Assembly: GCA_963693305.1 (NCBI GenBank)
Contig: OY855913.1
Location: forward strand, 17,057,484-17,121,483
Direction of reading: 5' to 3'
DNA: 64,000 nt
Source: Meandrina meandrites
Taxonomy: Eukaryota; Cnidaria; Anthozoa; Scleractinia; Meandrinidae
Shown here: in pieces, positions 53,569-64,000 of the stretch
Numbering within the stretch: the first letter of the stretch is position 1
How the letters are laid out: every line of letters starts with the position of its first letter
Made by a program: the position numbers and the translations under genes
The notes under the pieces: model-generated
Told to the model about the DNA's origin: nothing
What the model saw: only the letters and a program-made list of their open reading frames with translations
Database searches by the model: none

Positions 53569-55554
53569 AAAAGTAGCCCGGCAGTGGCTTTGCCGTGAAA
53601 ATGGTACCTAACTATTTTATTAACTTTTATTTAAAAAAACCTCCCTTTCCAAATAGACCCATGGATGCGTTTTATGATTTTATTTCCAATCATTGCGAAA
53701 TGTTAGATTTTTAGTCAACTTTTATTTTAGTAGTGAAAAAAAAAACATACAGACCACGAAACTAGCCCTCTGATTATAGATTTTGTTTTTATGCGGTCGC
53801 GATGCGAGAATCGTTACCGAAAGGTTTTTCGTGACTGCATAAAATGTAATTAACAAGAGTTGACTGGAACAAATTACTTGATCTGTGTAGCAGTGTAGGG
53901 TTTCCAGTACGGAATAGCTTAGTGTCAAGTGTAGTGTGTCAAACTTATACAGTTACGGTTACACATCGTCCGTTTACCGTGGTAAATGGGCTCTTTACCT
54001 CGGAAAACTCACAAATCGTGTGTGATCAACATTTCCCAAGGTAAATTTATCGCGGTGCATTTCCATGGATACATCAAAAAGAACAAAAGAATCGCCCATG
54101 AAAGTTACCGAGGTAAATAGGTAGGTTTTTCAAGTACCCCAAGATAAAATGACCGATCGCGCGAGGCAAACCTCAAGATAAGCAAATAAAATAAACAGAG
54201 AAACTTGAAATTAAATATGGTTTATATTTCTGGAAGTCAACTTTGCGTGTTCAACTAGAGGCAGCAAAAACGTGGTCTTTCTTAGAATCATGGCTGGATT
54301 GCTTGCTGATTTCAGTGTGATTTGTAAATATAAGCTACTTTTTTTGGAAATTTGGCGTTTAAATACAACACAAGTCAAGGAAGATCTGTAGTGCATTTTC
54401 TTATATGTATTTCGATTTAATCTCTAGGCCTAGAAACATCCAACAAGGAGATTTATATAAACGGAGTCTTCGCCTTCTAATTCTTCGGTGTCTGAAACAC
54501 TGACATAACAAAGCAGTAGAGGACTGTTCAAACAGTATAAATAATAAAAGCTAGATGCTGCTAACGAGTACCTCGAATTATCCATTTTCGCACTTCGCAC
54601 CGAAAACAGCATGAAAGATTAATGACCTTGGTAAAGTGTTAAATGTTAAGTGTGTGACGGCAAACACCTCGTAACGTGTTCCCGCGGTGAGTTTACCTGT
54701 AACTTACCTTGGGAATGCTATTTCGTTACAAACATACCGGTATTTCCATTTTCAGCGTTTTCGTCGCAAGAAACATGTGTGAAATACTCTATTTTCTGAC
54801 ATTGTTCTTGGATCGTAGAAAGCGGGCAATAAATCACAAAAGAAATGGAAAACAGCGCAATTTAACGGTCGGCGCAGAAGGTGGGGGACGAATGCTTGGA
54901 GTAACGCTCAATTCCTCTTGCGTTCTTTTGCGTCAAAAATAGAGAGGACGTTCTTTTTTGGTAAAAATTCATAAATAATATTTTGTTCTGTTATTTTGTT
55001 TTCCCGCCTGTTTTGTAATTTTGTCTCCCCACTTGTTTTGTCATTTTGTTTTCCCGAGTGCTTTATCATTTCGTTTTCCTGCATGTTTGCCATTTTTATT
55101 TCTTGCATATGAAAAAAGAAGACTTAAAATTTACCCAGCAAAATGTTCCCCGGTCTCTGCTTTCCCCATCCCCGGAAATGGTAAATCTTCTAAAAACACC
55201 TTTCTTTTTAGAGGCGCGAAAAATGCAAGCGTAGATAACATACAAGCTTTTTACAGCCTAGAGAAACATTTCCTGTTATAAAAGCTTTTTGGTAAAGTAT
55301 ATTTTAGCCTCTTTTTGTAATAGCATTGTAATAAGGAGTACTATTTTTAATCTTAAATTTTAATGTGATGTAAGTTTTAGATGCAGCGCACCTATAGATA
55401 CTAGTCTTCCACCTGAATGACCCACCCTGTTTAAATAAAGTTTCATATACTTACTTTGGTAATGATTCAGTATACTCACCCGGTAATGAGCTAAAAATGA
55501 GAAACAATACTGAAAATAAACAATACTGAACGATCGCTGTGACCGTTTTTGGGT

Positions 55555-56490
55555 GTCCTCAGTCACCAAACAGTTTCATTCTGATGTCGAATGCACGCTT
55601 GTCTGACTAGAGACAAGAGATGTAGTCTCCCAGTGAATGTTGTGTAACCCCTTTTGAATGGTAGCTGTCAGCAGTCTGTAAGTGTTCTTTGCCAAACACT
55701 TTCATTCTAATATCATACGCGCGCTTCTTGGACTTCAGAGTAGAGATGTAGTTGCCCAGTGAATGTTGTGTAACCCCTACTGAATGATAGCTCTCAGCCA
55801 TCTCTGAATGTTCTTCACCAAACAGTTTCAGACTGATATCAAGTACAAGCTTGGATCCGGATCCAGAGCAGTCAGATGTAGTCGCCCAGTGAATGATGTG
55901 TACACCCCTACTGAATGGTAGCTGTCAGCTGTCTCTGACTATCCTTCACCAAACAGTTTCTATCTGATATAAAGCGCTCTCTTCTTGGACTTAAGAGCGG
56001 ACAATTTGTAGTCGGCAAGTGAATGTTGTGTTACACCTTCTGAATGGTAGCTGTAAGTGGTCGTTGGATGTTTTTTACCGAACAGTCTCAGTGTGATATC
56101 AAGTGAAGACTTCTCATAGGCAAGAGCAGAGGTGTAGTCTCCTAGTGAATGTTGTGTAACCCTCACTTCATGGTTGTTGTTAGTCATGCTCACCAAACAG
56201 TTTCCGTCTGATTTCAAGTGCACCCTTTTTGGGCTCGAGAGCAGAGTTGTAGTCTCCAACTGAATGTTGTGTAACCCCCACTGAAAGATACCTGTCAGCA
56301 GTCTCTGAATGGTTTTCAGCAAACAGTTTCCGTCTGATATCAAGTGCATGATTCTTGGGCTCAAGAACGGAGATGTAGTCGCCCAGTGAATGTTGTGTAA
56401 CCCCTACTTTATAGAAGCTGTCAGCAGTCTTTCGATGTTCTTCACCAGACAGCCTCAGTCTGATGTCGAGTAAACGCTTCTCTGACTAAA
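55555..56490 (-). pseudogene. Kinesin-light-chain-type TPR pseudogene, unit A' copy
   Basis: Same TPR units as in unit A, minus strand, without the MITE. 55,607-55,801 reads SYHSVGVTQHSLGNYISTLK and SYHSKGVTQHSLGDY. Frame breaks are shared in part with unit A, so decay began before the duplication. Confidence 0.7.
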
Positions 56491-57238
56491 AAGCTTCTGA
56501 GCAGTCCCCTCTCCTGTGTTGAATGACGGCTTGGTCTAAATAGATGTCTGGAAAAATCGAATAGCACATAGTCGCGAATAGTACGAATACTCCCGAATAG
56601 TCGCGAATAGTATGTGAAAAGTCATCCATGTCCAATATACACGAGCTGATACGAGTCGTAAGTCGTGAATGATGACGACTAGTAGCCGGCTAGTAGCGAA
56701 TAGTAGTTGAAAAGTGACGAATAGTAACGAAAAGTGGCAAATAGTTCCAAATACTAACGAATAGTTGTAAATAGTGACGAATAGTCCTAAATAGCGACGA
56801 TAACGAATAGTGAAAATTCGAGACCAGAATACTCTCTACTACTGATCAAAGTCAATGTCTTACATTGATCTTACACTTTAGCATATACCACGGACAAAGA
56901 AAGGGGGCAGCTATTTTTTCCTAATTTGGAATGCCCCTTCTTTGTAATCCTCTGCACCCTTAGCGAATTGCAACTGTCAGGTTGAGTTTAAGACGAAACA
57001 AAACTACCTGGTAGAAATCTAGCCTATGAGCCTGAGAACTTTACAAAAACAAAAGAAACAAGACATCAATACATCAAAAAGAATTATAAAGAACAGTCAT
57101 TTTATGAAATTATCGAACGAAAACAAACTTACCACCAAAACGAGGCTATACCTTGTGGTTTAACGTTTTAACACTGAAATCACAAATTACACAAAAATAT
57201 TGAAAAGAGACACGAGACAGCCCAACGGGCCTTTGATT

Positions 57239-57345
57239 AGGCTAAACGGAGTGCTAGTAGGCTAACCGGAGTGCAAAGTAGGCTAACCGAAGTGTATAGT
57301 AGGCTAACCGCAGTGCTAAATAGGCTAACCGGAGTGCTGTTTTCT
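57239..57345. repeat. GGCTAACCGGAGTG minisatellite
   Basis: Five units of 18-22 bases (GGCTAACCGGAGTGCTAGTA type). One or two further units lie on the other side of unit A' at about 51,190-51,235. Confidence 0.8.
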
Positions 57346-57915
57346 ATTCACTACATGAACTGAGTGTTACGTGGTATAAAATATCATGAGGTGTCTCCCT
57401 ATTGTCCCACAACATCAACTGAGTGCAGAATAGTCACTCCCATTTGTGCTTTCTTTCCCTCCGCCATTTTGTTCGGCCCAGTCTCTCACGGGTTTATGAA
57501 CTCGTCCCAGGCTTCACAAATTAGAAATACTGAATCGGTCATCAGAATTACAAATTTAAGCAAGCTGAAAACACATCTTTGGTGGCCAAATTCAGCCACG
57601 TTTGGCAAGGTAAGAATTTGTCTTTTCTTGCCTTCATCATCTCATCTTTGTGCCTTTTTAAGTAAAACCTGTTCTTGTGCTACTTTATACGAAGCGTAAT
57701 GGTCGAATTCGCCGACGCTGACAGGAGTGGTCTATCCTAACAACCGATAATTATCACTTTCATGTCACTTAGTTTTTGTGTGTAATTTGGGGGTGGTCCG
57801 TAAAGGAGGTCCGTGGAGGTGGTCCGTGGACCGGTCCGTAAGCAGTCAATGGACCCGGTCCGTAGTGGGGGTCCACGGACCGGGGGTCAGTCTTTTCGGG
57901 TCACCCGCCAATACT

Positions 57916-59520
57916 ACATATATCAGTTACTGTGGGTGTAGGCTGCAACAAATTGAAATCCTAAAGTGGCTGCCAATGGATACAATTTCCTACAGACATA
58001 CCAAGAAATAAAAATACACCACAACTACTGTATCGAAGGAACATCATGAGACCTACATGTGCTGTTACCCAAGCAAGGAGTATTTCTGTAAGAATGTCGA
58101 AACTGTGACACTGAAAGGAAATATCTGCATGAGTTCCATTCCTTGAAAGACCAACATCCTCCACTATGTCTTAACTGCAGATGTCAGCTTTTTACTTATA
58201 AAGATCTATAAACTATACTGAAAGCACCCACAGACACTTTCCATATCCTTGCACTGGCCATATAAAATGCAATCAAGTTATCATGTCATAATAATTAAAA
58301 TTCGGTAAATGCAATCTTACAAAGTAACCTAGCTACTATATTTCTTGGAAGCATTCTTTTGCTATTATGAATGATGAAAAACCAAGTGGTGAAGAAAAAT
58401 TAAAGAAAATTCGTGTATTTCTTTGCTAAATTGCAGATACTTTAAAATGGTCAGATGGTGAAAGTTCTGTATTCAATTCCAAAAGCAACAGCAAAACAAT
58501 ACAAATCATTTCCTTGGAGATAGAATATTTTTCCAGTGTGTACTATACAGTAGATGCAATGCATGATTGACTACATTTTTTATATACATACATATAATAT
58601 ATAGATCTAGGTAGGCCTAAAAGCGGAGCTCCCATTTATTAATTTTATTACTAAATAGGTAGCCACACTATATTTCTTAGCTTATACAGTGGCCCATATA
58701 GGTACAAAATAAATTTTAATCGCTTATGGTTAAAAACCTCTCATGGTTTTGTTGACCAAAGCGACGCCAATACATTTCGTGGTCCCATCTGAATTTTCTT
58801 TCCTGTGACAGCCTGTCACTGGCAGGTTCTAAAATTGAATTTGACGAGTCATTTTATTGGGTTCCTCACACGTACGCACGTCGGCGCAAAACAAATCTTT
58901 ATAACGTTTTCTGTACACTAGTTAATACACCTCCAGGACCTCTACGAGTTTTTCAATGTAAAAAGAATCTTGACCTTGTTTTGATTTACTACAAAACTGT
59001 CAGGGCAAGAAAATCAACTCAAGGCAAAAACAAAATACAGAAGAACAAAGTGAATTCTCTGCTAAACACAGTAAACAAAATGAACTCACGCCAAGGCAAA
59101 CTGAGAAAATCGAGTCGGCAAAACAAACTCTGAAAATTTATGGTGTCGGTTATGTAAGTCATTTTAAACCAGCTTTTGTGTAAGACTTGTGCCAGTTTGT
59201 GATATGGGAAGTAGTGCACGATAACTGAGAATGAGCTTACAAAGTTGTTTTGACTGTTTGAACCATCTCTTTTCGTTGCGGTTTAGTGGAATGATTAACT
59301 AATCCTGTTTTATCGTACGCGTTGCTAAGTACCTTATATTTTATGTAGAGAACTGAATGAATTTTCTTCATTTCTGGTAAGTATAAATATGCGGTAGGTA
59401 AAGTCTGAGCTCACTCAACCAAGCACAGGTAACTCGCAACGAAACCGGCGAAATATTCGTTTACGCATCGAAGATATTTCAACACACTCACTGATAAGCA
59501 GGGAGTCCAGTGGCGAACAT
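57916..59520. other. Intergenic region, no gene recognised
   Basis: AT-rich sequence with no motif-bearing open frame and no clear repeat. Confidence 0.4.
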
Positions 59521-59559
59521 CACTAGTCTAAACGAAATATTTGATAAACAATGTCTGTA

Positions 59560-59787
59560 TAAAATACATGTACAAACACGAACAGGTTTGATAAATATTT
59601 ACCGGAAGATCTGAAAAGCGACACAACTTCAAATTTGTTCATAAATGAAGTAAATTCTCTCAATATAAAATTAGGCTTATGCTTAGTGCATACATTTACG
59701 TTTGTTACCTCATTATTGAAGAAGGCTTGTATATTCTGTACGGCAAAGCTTTCAAACCAGCCCAATAATATCGGAGACGAACACGGC
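59560..59787 (-). pseudogene. Gene-like segment, left half, split by a foldback element
   Basis: Matches 35,217-35,330 inverted (GGCTGGTTTGAAAGCTTTGC, ATGAGGTAACAAACGT). Together with 60,311-60,462 it looks like one sequence cut in two. Family unknown. Confidence 0.35.
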
Positions 59788-60310
59788 AATAGACCCTTTC
59801 ACGGTTTCTGACGCCATCTTGGTTGGGGGGCAAACACGGCAAAATTTACAGTAAATGTATGGGAAAAATCGGGAGTTTGGCGCTCGATAATTCGAGAAAG
59901 GTTGACATTCTGTAATTTCTATGAATTACAAACTTAAAATACTAGCTAAAAGAGTTAACCGATAAAATTTGAGAATTTTACTCTCACTAAGAAAGCCGCA
60001 AATTAAAATTTTCATTTTTCATATATGTGTCTGTAAAATGGAGCCGCCATTCGCGGGAAAATTTAGAAGCATTTGTATGAAAAACTAAAAGTAAGATTTC
60101 TCGTTTCAAAGTAAACTGATCCCCTTCAAATTTAATCGGTTAACACTTTTAGCTAGTATCTTTAGTTTGCAATTCACAAAAGTTTCAGCATGTCAACGGT
60201 CCTCGAATTGTCGGGCATCAAACTCCCGATTTTTCCCATACATTCACTGTAAATTTTGCCGTGTTTGCCCCCCAAGCAAGATGGCGTCAGAAACCGTGAA
60301 AGGGTCTATT
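59788..60310. mobile_element. 523-bp foldback element
   Basis: AATAGACCCTTTCACGGTTTC and its complement form the ends, and inverted similarity extends about 190-220 bases on each side (GGCAAACACGGCAAAATTTA, GGGAAAAATCGGGAGTTTG). The element separates two parts of a sequence that is contiguous, though diverged, at 35.1-35.3 kb. Confidence 0.85.
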
Positions 60311-60462
60311 TCGTTGTAAGCTTTCTCCAACACCACCGACATACAATGTAAGTCTTCATTATATGAATTATCAACGAAGATCAATTTCTCTCTTTCCAAC
60401 GGTGTAGCCTTTAACAGTCTTTTATCCTTCACTTCATTGAACTTGATCGGCTTTGAGTTCAC
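60311..60462 (-). pseudogene. Gene-like segment, right half
   Basis: From the ATG at 60,460-60,462 the minus strand reads MNSKPIKFNEVKDKRLLKAT and on to LEKAYNE, where the foldback element starts. The related segment at 35.1 kb carries stops. It may be a short gene or an exon. No family recognised. Confidence 0.35.
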
Positions 60463-62763
60463 TTTTAGTTGAGCTCAATTCAGTGATTCTCAGGCTTGCT
60501 CAGCCGCAGGTCGAACCGTGGACATCGCTCTTTTGACTTGTAGTCCGATATATCATGTTCAAGTCCGCAATTACTTCGGTTCTTCCCGTTACAAGGTTGT
60601 CCTAAATGATATGGAAAAAGTTTCCATGATGTAGATGGGTAAATAGAGTGAGAAATATCCACGAAGACCGTCAGAGTGATGGGTGAAAAATAATAACGAA
60701 GAAATATTTCACGCTGCTCACTTTCTTCACAAGTTCCCGCGGTTGAGCAAAGATTTTGTCGCCTTTTCACGCAATCGATTCATGTAGGCGAAATGAAATA
60801 TCCCCGTCGACTTTCAACATGATTTAAAAAATGTGCAGTGTCCTACAAACTTCTACGATAGGTAACTTTTAACGAAAAGTGGATGGTCAATATCAAACAC
60901 GTAAGATGCCCTTTCTGGAGTGTGGCCGCCATTTTGGGCGACGTCGTCGTCGTCGTCGTCGCTAGGCGCACGCGCCCGCGAGCCATGCCGCTAGCCACGA
61001 TGACCATGAAAACTCAAACGCATGGTTTCCTCAATTTCTATCTTCGCACGGTAGTTATGGGGCTCCGCTCTGCGGCCCTTCGGGCCGCTGGAGAGCTCCG
61101 CTATGACACAACACTCAGGAATATATATAAAAAATAGTACCAAGTGGGTACATGAGTCTAATGCGTCATGGATTGTTAGTGCGGTTGAAATATGTTGAAG
61201 TAGTTTCGGTATTTACGGCATAGAGGTGTAGCAGAGCCTGTTTGGTAGTAAGAGTGGTTCAGAAGAAGTCGATAATATTTGTTCTCTTAAGTATATATAT
61301 TTATATATATTTATTCATGTTAAAAGATTAGTGCGTTGTAGACCATAGGAAGATCGTACAGATTTAGAGGGGGTGGGGGGGGGGGGGGGGGGGGGAGGAT
61401 CCTGAAAAATTTGTTTGCCAAACTAAATTTTTTGCAGGCATGAAAAAAATTGTCTGCAGGAAGATGACACCGGAAAAAATGTTTTCACAGACAACGATAC
61501 AGAAAAAAAATTGTTTGTCTTGAAAAAATTTTCATCCCCCTGCTTCCAAAAAAATAATGGTCCGCCCCGTAGATAGACAAGATACAGCCGCTTATTTAGT
61601 ATTCTAAATATCCTAAATCACATCAAAATAAGCCAAAATATATTTTTTCAATTCCTTTGCAATTTATGCAATACTGCTTAACAAAGATTTCAATTACCTT
61701 TAACGTTTCGACACGGGAGCAAAGAAAACATTGCGTGCAGAATGTAATTTAATTAAGCAAATTATTTTCACGTCTATTTAAAAACACTACAAGCAGTTGA
61801 ATGAAAGAGTTTCGTTTTCATGACTGAGAACTGCTTCCAAATAGTCAATACATGGAAATAACTATCAGATCGGAATTCAATAACTATTAAAGCGAGTTTT
61901 CATTCTGTCTTAACTACTTTTTTGCAAGTTTCAATATTTATGCAAATTTCGCGCGAAATGTAATTTGATTACACTGTCTTGTTTTCAAGCTCTAGATTGA
62001 ATCTTGAATGGTGAAAAAAAACTCTTTTTAATGAAAGTTACATTCTGTGAATGAAATCCTGCATCAGTTGAATTGAACAATCAATTGCTGACTGCAATTT
62101 TATTTAATTTTCCATTTTTTTTTTCAAAGTTATTTTTTGGTTATGAACACAAATGTCACTTCCGGATTTTTTTCATCAAAAGATGTCGATTTCACGTTGC
62201 GTTTCCCACGGATTATAAAAAAAACATGCAGCTGGAAAGAGAACATTTTCAGTGGCTTCACACTTGAAAACGAGGATTCATATTATTTTGCACTGTAAAA
62301 GATTTATTCCAATTACATACATGACAATTTCTTTTACAAGTGCGTGTCGCGCTCGAGCTCCGATCGACCGTTGCTTCGTTAACAACATCCTTGCTTCCTG
62401 ATTGGATTACGATCACCGCACCAAGCCCGCAATGAGGCGGGCTATTGTTTAAGCACAATTACACCGGACGATTATCGATCCCGAACCATTCCCTTGGGAT
62501 TGCTAACAGCTTTTTTCCACTACATAGAGTCTAAAGCGCATGCGCATTAGACTAAAAAATTAAACTTAAAACAACACGGAAAAATCTTGTAATACATACA
62601 ATATACACCCCCTATTAAAGTTACTAAAGTCCCGAAACTATTGTCAGTATAAAACTGTAAATAAAGCCCCTCTATTAAGAGATTCTGCCATCCCGATGAG
62701 CGTTCTTCCATTGTTTTTACCCCTATTTAGCGGCCAGTAAGAATGTGATATACGATGTTTGGA
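60463..62763. other. Intergenic, with simple repeats
   Basis: A GTC trinucleotide run (about 60,940-60,961), a GCGGCCC hairpin (61,072-61,088) and a G-run of about 28 bases (61,367-61,395). No gene is recognised. Confidence 0.4.
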
Positions 62764-63010
62764 CACAGGGAGCCCAGACAAACTGTTTGTGTGCATATTA
62801 GCATTTTTGTGTGCATTAGCATTTTTCTAGCAAATGTATAGGATTTACAGAACGGCTCGCAGAATTGCGTGTAATAACGTAAAATATGAACAAATACATG
62901 CTAAATAAACGTAAGTTTATCTTACCAGTTCTGTGGTGTGGTTCTTTTGGCTCGAACTTGCGAATTTGAGCGGTTTGAAGGATTTTGCGTTCGCTGCTTA
63001 CTACACATAT
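62764..63010 (+). mobile_element. Partial second copy of the 27.4-kb element family
   Basis: CACAGGGAGCCCAGACAAAC begins at 62,764 and the sequence follows 27,426-27,672 closely until CACATAT, where the 1.55-kb family inserts. The rest of this copy lies beyond that insertion and outside the window. Confidence 0.8.
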
Positions 63011-63011
63011 A

Positions 63012-64000
63012 ATTGCCAACGAGTCAGGCCTTCTGGAAGACCAGAAGGCCTGACGAGGCGGCAGATTATAGAGCCGTGAGAAGATTTGTATGTGCGGAAA
63101 AAATCTCACAAACGCTCCAAAATGTAGAAATGTAAGTAATGTAATGTAATGTAATGTAATGTAATGTAATGTAAGGTAATGTAATGTAAGGTAGATCGTG
63201 ACGACACAATGTCTGATGTTTTTAGCCAATCTGTTCAGCAGAAACTGTTCAGCACGTGCACAATTTGTCATAGTTGTGGCCAATCAGCGCGCTACTTATT
63301 TGTTCAGCACGTGCACGATGCATAATTCATGGCGTCGATACGTGATCCGCAAACTCACATGTGTGAGAAGCTAAACAACGGCCTGCTTTTAGCCATGCAT
63401 GGCGGGTGCCAAGAATCTTCTGCGTAAGGCCTAGACTGTAACCAGAGGCTCTTCCGAAAAGATTTATTCAAGAAAATCTGCCCAGAATCAATGGAGAAAC
63501 AAAGAAGATGACCTCGGATACAGGCAAAGTGAAAACTGCTCACGTTTGTTGCAGTATTGAGCTGAGTGACACTGAATCGCTGCAGAATTATTTCCCTTCG
63601 CATTGCCAGTAGATTCTTCCAGTACCAAGTAAGCTTTATTGAGATTATTTGAAATTTTTATTTCGATGAAAAGTGCGTTCTTTCGGACTGAAAAAAGATC
63701 GAACTGAAAGCATTTAGAATCTGTACGTGACCGCTTATCGAAACAATCTCCGCAGGAATTCCAAACCGCGGTATGGAAATCGCCACGAAATGTTCATTGC
63801 CCTAGTTCTACATCTTGTATTTTAAGAGCACTAAGTACTGTATATATATACTCTGTATATGTGCTTCTAAAAGCAAATAAAAAGGAAATTTATTTTATGG
63901 AGTTGTTTCAAATGACGACCAATGACGCGTATGGCGACAGAAGCTTGTAATTGTAATTTGTAGCTCGCGCCCCACGACGCGAGGTCATAATTTCAAAATA
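63012..64000 (-). mobile_element. Second copy of the transposon found inside the virus
   Basis: The inverted, almost identical counterpart of about 4758-5742, entering at ATTGCCAACGAGT and running off the right edge. The hairpin and the TTACA array are conserved. It is inserted into the element at 62,764. Confidence 0.85.

Larger units (their letters stand above)
51260..57238 (-). repeat. Unit A': inverted copy of the 43.6-49.6 kb block
   Basis: Same content as unit A read on the minus strand. It retains 187 bases of transposase lost from A, has a 228-bp private insertion, and lacks the CACTA-like MITE. GGCTAACCGGAGTG repeats flank both ends. Confidence 0.85.
50585..57906. mobile_element. 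7.3-kb MULE-like composite transposon carrying unit A'
   Basis: The ends GGGTGACTCGAAAAGACTG (50,585) and GGGTGACCCGAAAAGACTG (complement, 57,906) start terminal inverted repeats of about 230 bases (50,585-50,813; 57,688-57,906). GCCAATACT is duplicated on both sides (50,576-50,584; 57,907-57,915). A 9-base duplication with long inverted repeats is the signature of Mutator-like elements. Inside are subterminal inverted blocks (50,953-51,025 against 57,350-57,445), a tRNA-like sequence, GGCTAACCGGAGTG repeats and the whole unit A' with TPR and Harbinger fragments. No MULE transposase is present. Confidence 0.85.

Overview
The window is a piece of animal genomic DNA, most likely from an anthozoan cnidarian such as a stony coral. 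This is inferred from a TRIM/RING E3 ligase exon with a filamin repeat and NHL remnants, from kinesin-light-chain-type TPR fragments of a style abundant in corals, and from dense MITE, MULE, Harbinger and hAT debris. No species can be named from sequence alone.

Region 1 (1 to about 14.07 kb) is an integrated DNA virus of the Polinton/Maverick-adintovirus class that runs off the left edge. It encodes a VLTF3-like late transcription factor, a membrane protein, a fibre, an A32-type packaging ATPase, a PPxY-bearing core protein, a minor capsid protein (penton), a basic pX-like protein, a double-jelly-roll major capsid protein, a second basic protein, an adenain-like protease, a DUF5679 protein, and a 548-residue polyprotein that joins DUF5679, a parvovirus-type phospholipase A2, a retroviral-type integrase and a chromodomain. 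No DNA polymerase is in the window. The copy is damaged but young: the fibre has one in-frame stop, the major capsid gene has one frameshift, a 1.55-kb transposon sits between the fibre and ATPase genes, and the other genes are open. An iteron-like array and CG-centred palindromes lie in its two divergent promoter regions.

Region 2 (14.07-25.6 kb) has hAT-like remnants and then about ten degenerate copies of a 0.5-1.1 kb satellite whose junction palindromes vary in a compensatory way. Region 3 (25.6-43.6 kb) is intergenic DNA full of inverted-repeat transposons, with the one convincing host gene: a TRIM2/3/71-like exon on the minus strand (40,561-42,060) followed by an intron and a frame-broken NHL exon.

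Region 4 (43.6-57.9 kb) holds two inverted copies of a 5.9-kb unit (TPR pseudogene plus dead Harbinger element). The right copy lies inside a 7.3-kb MULE-like transposon with about 230-bp terminal inverted repeats and a 9-bp target duplication, a Pack-MULE-like arrangement. Region 5 (57.9-64 kb) has a foldback element, gene-like debris and a nested insertion whose outer element is the same family as the transposon inside the virus.
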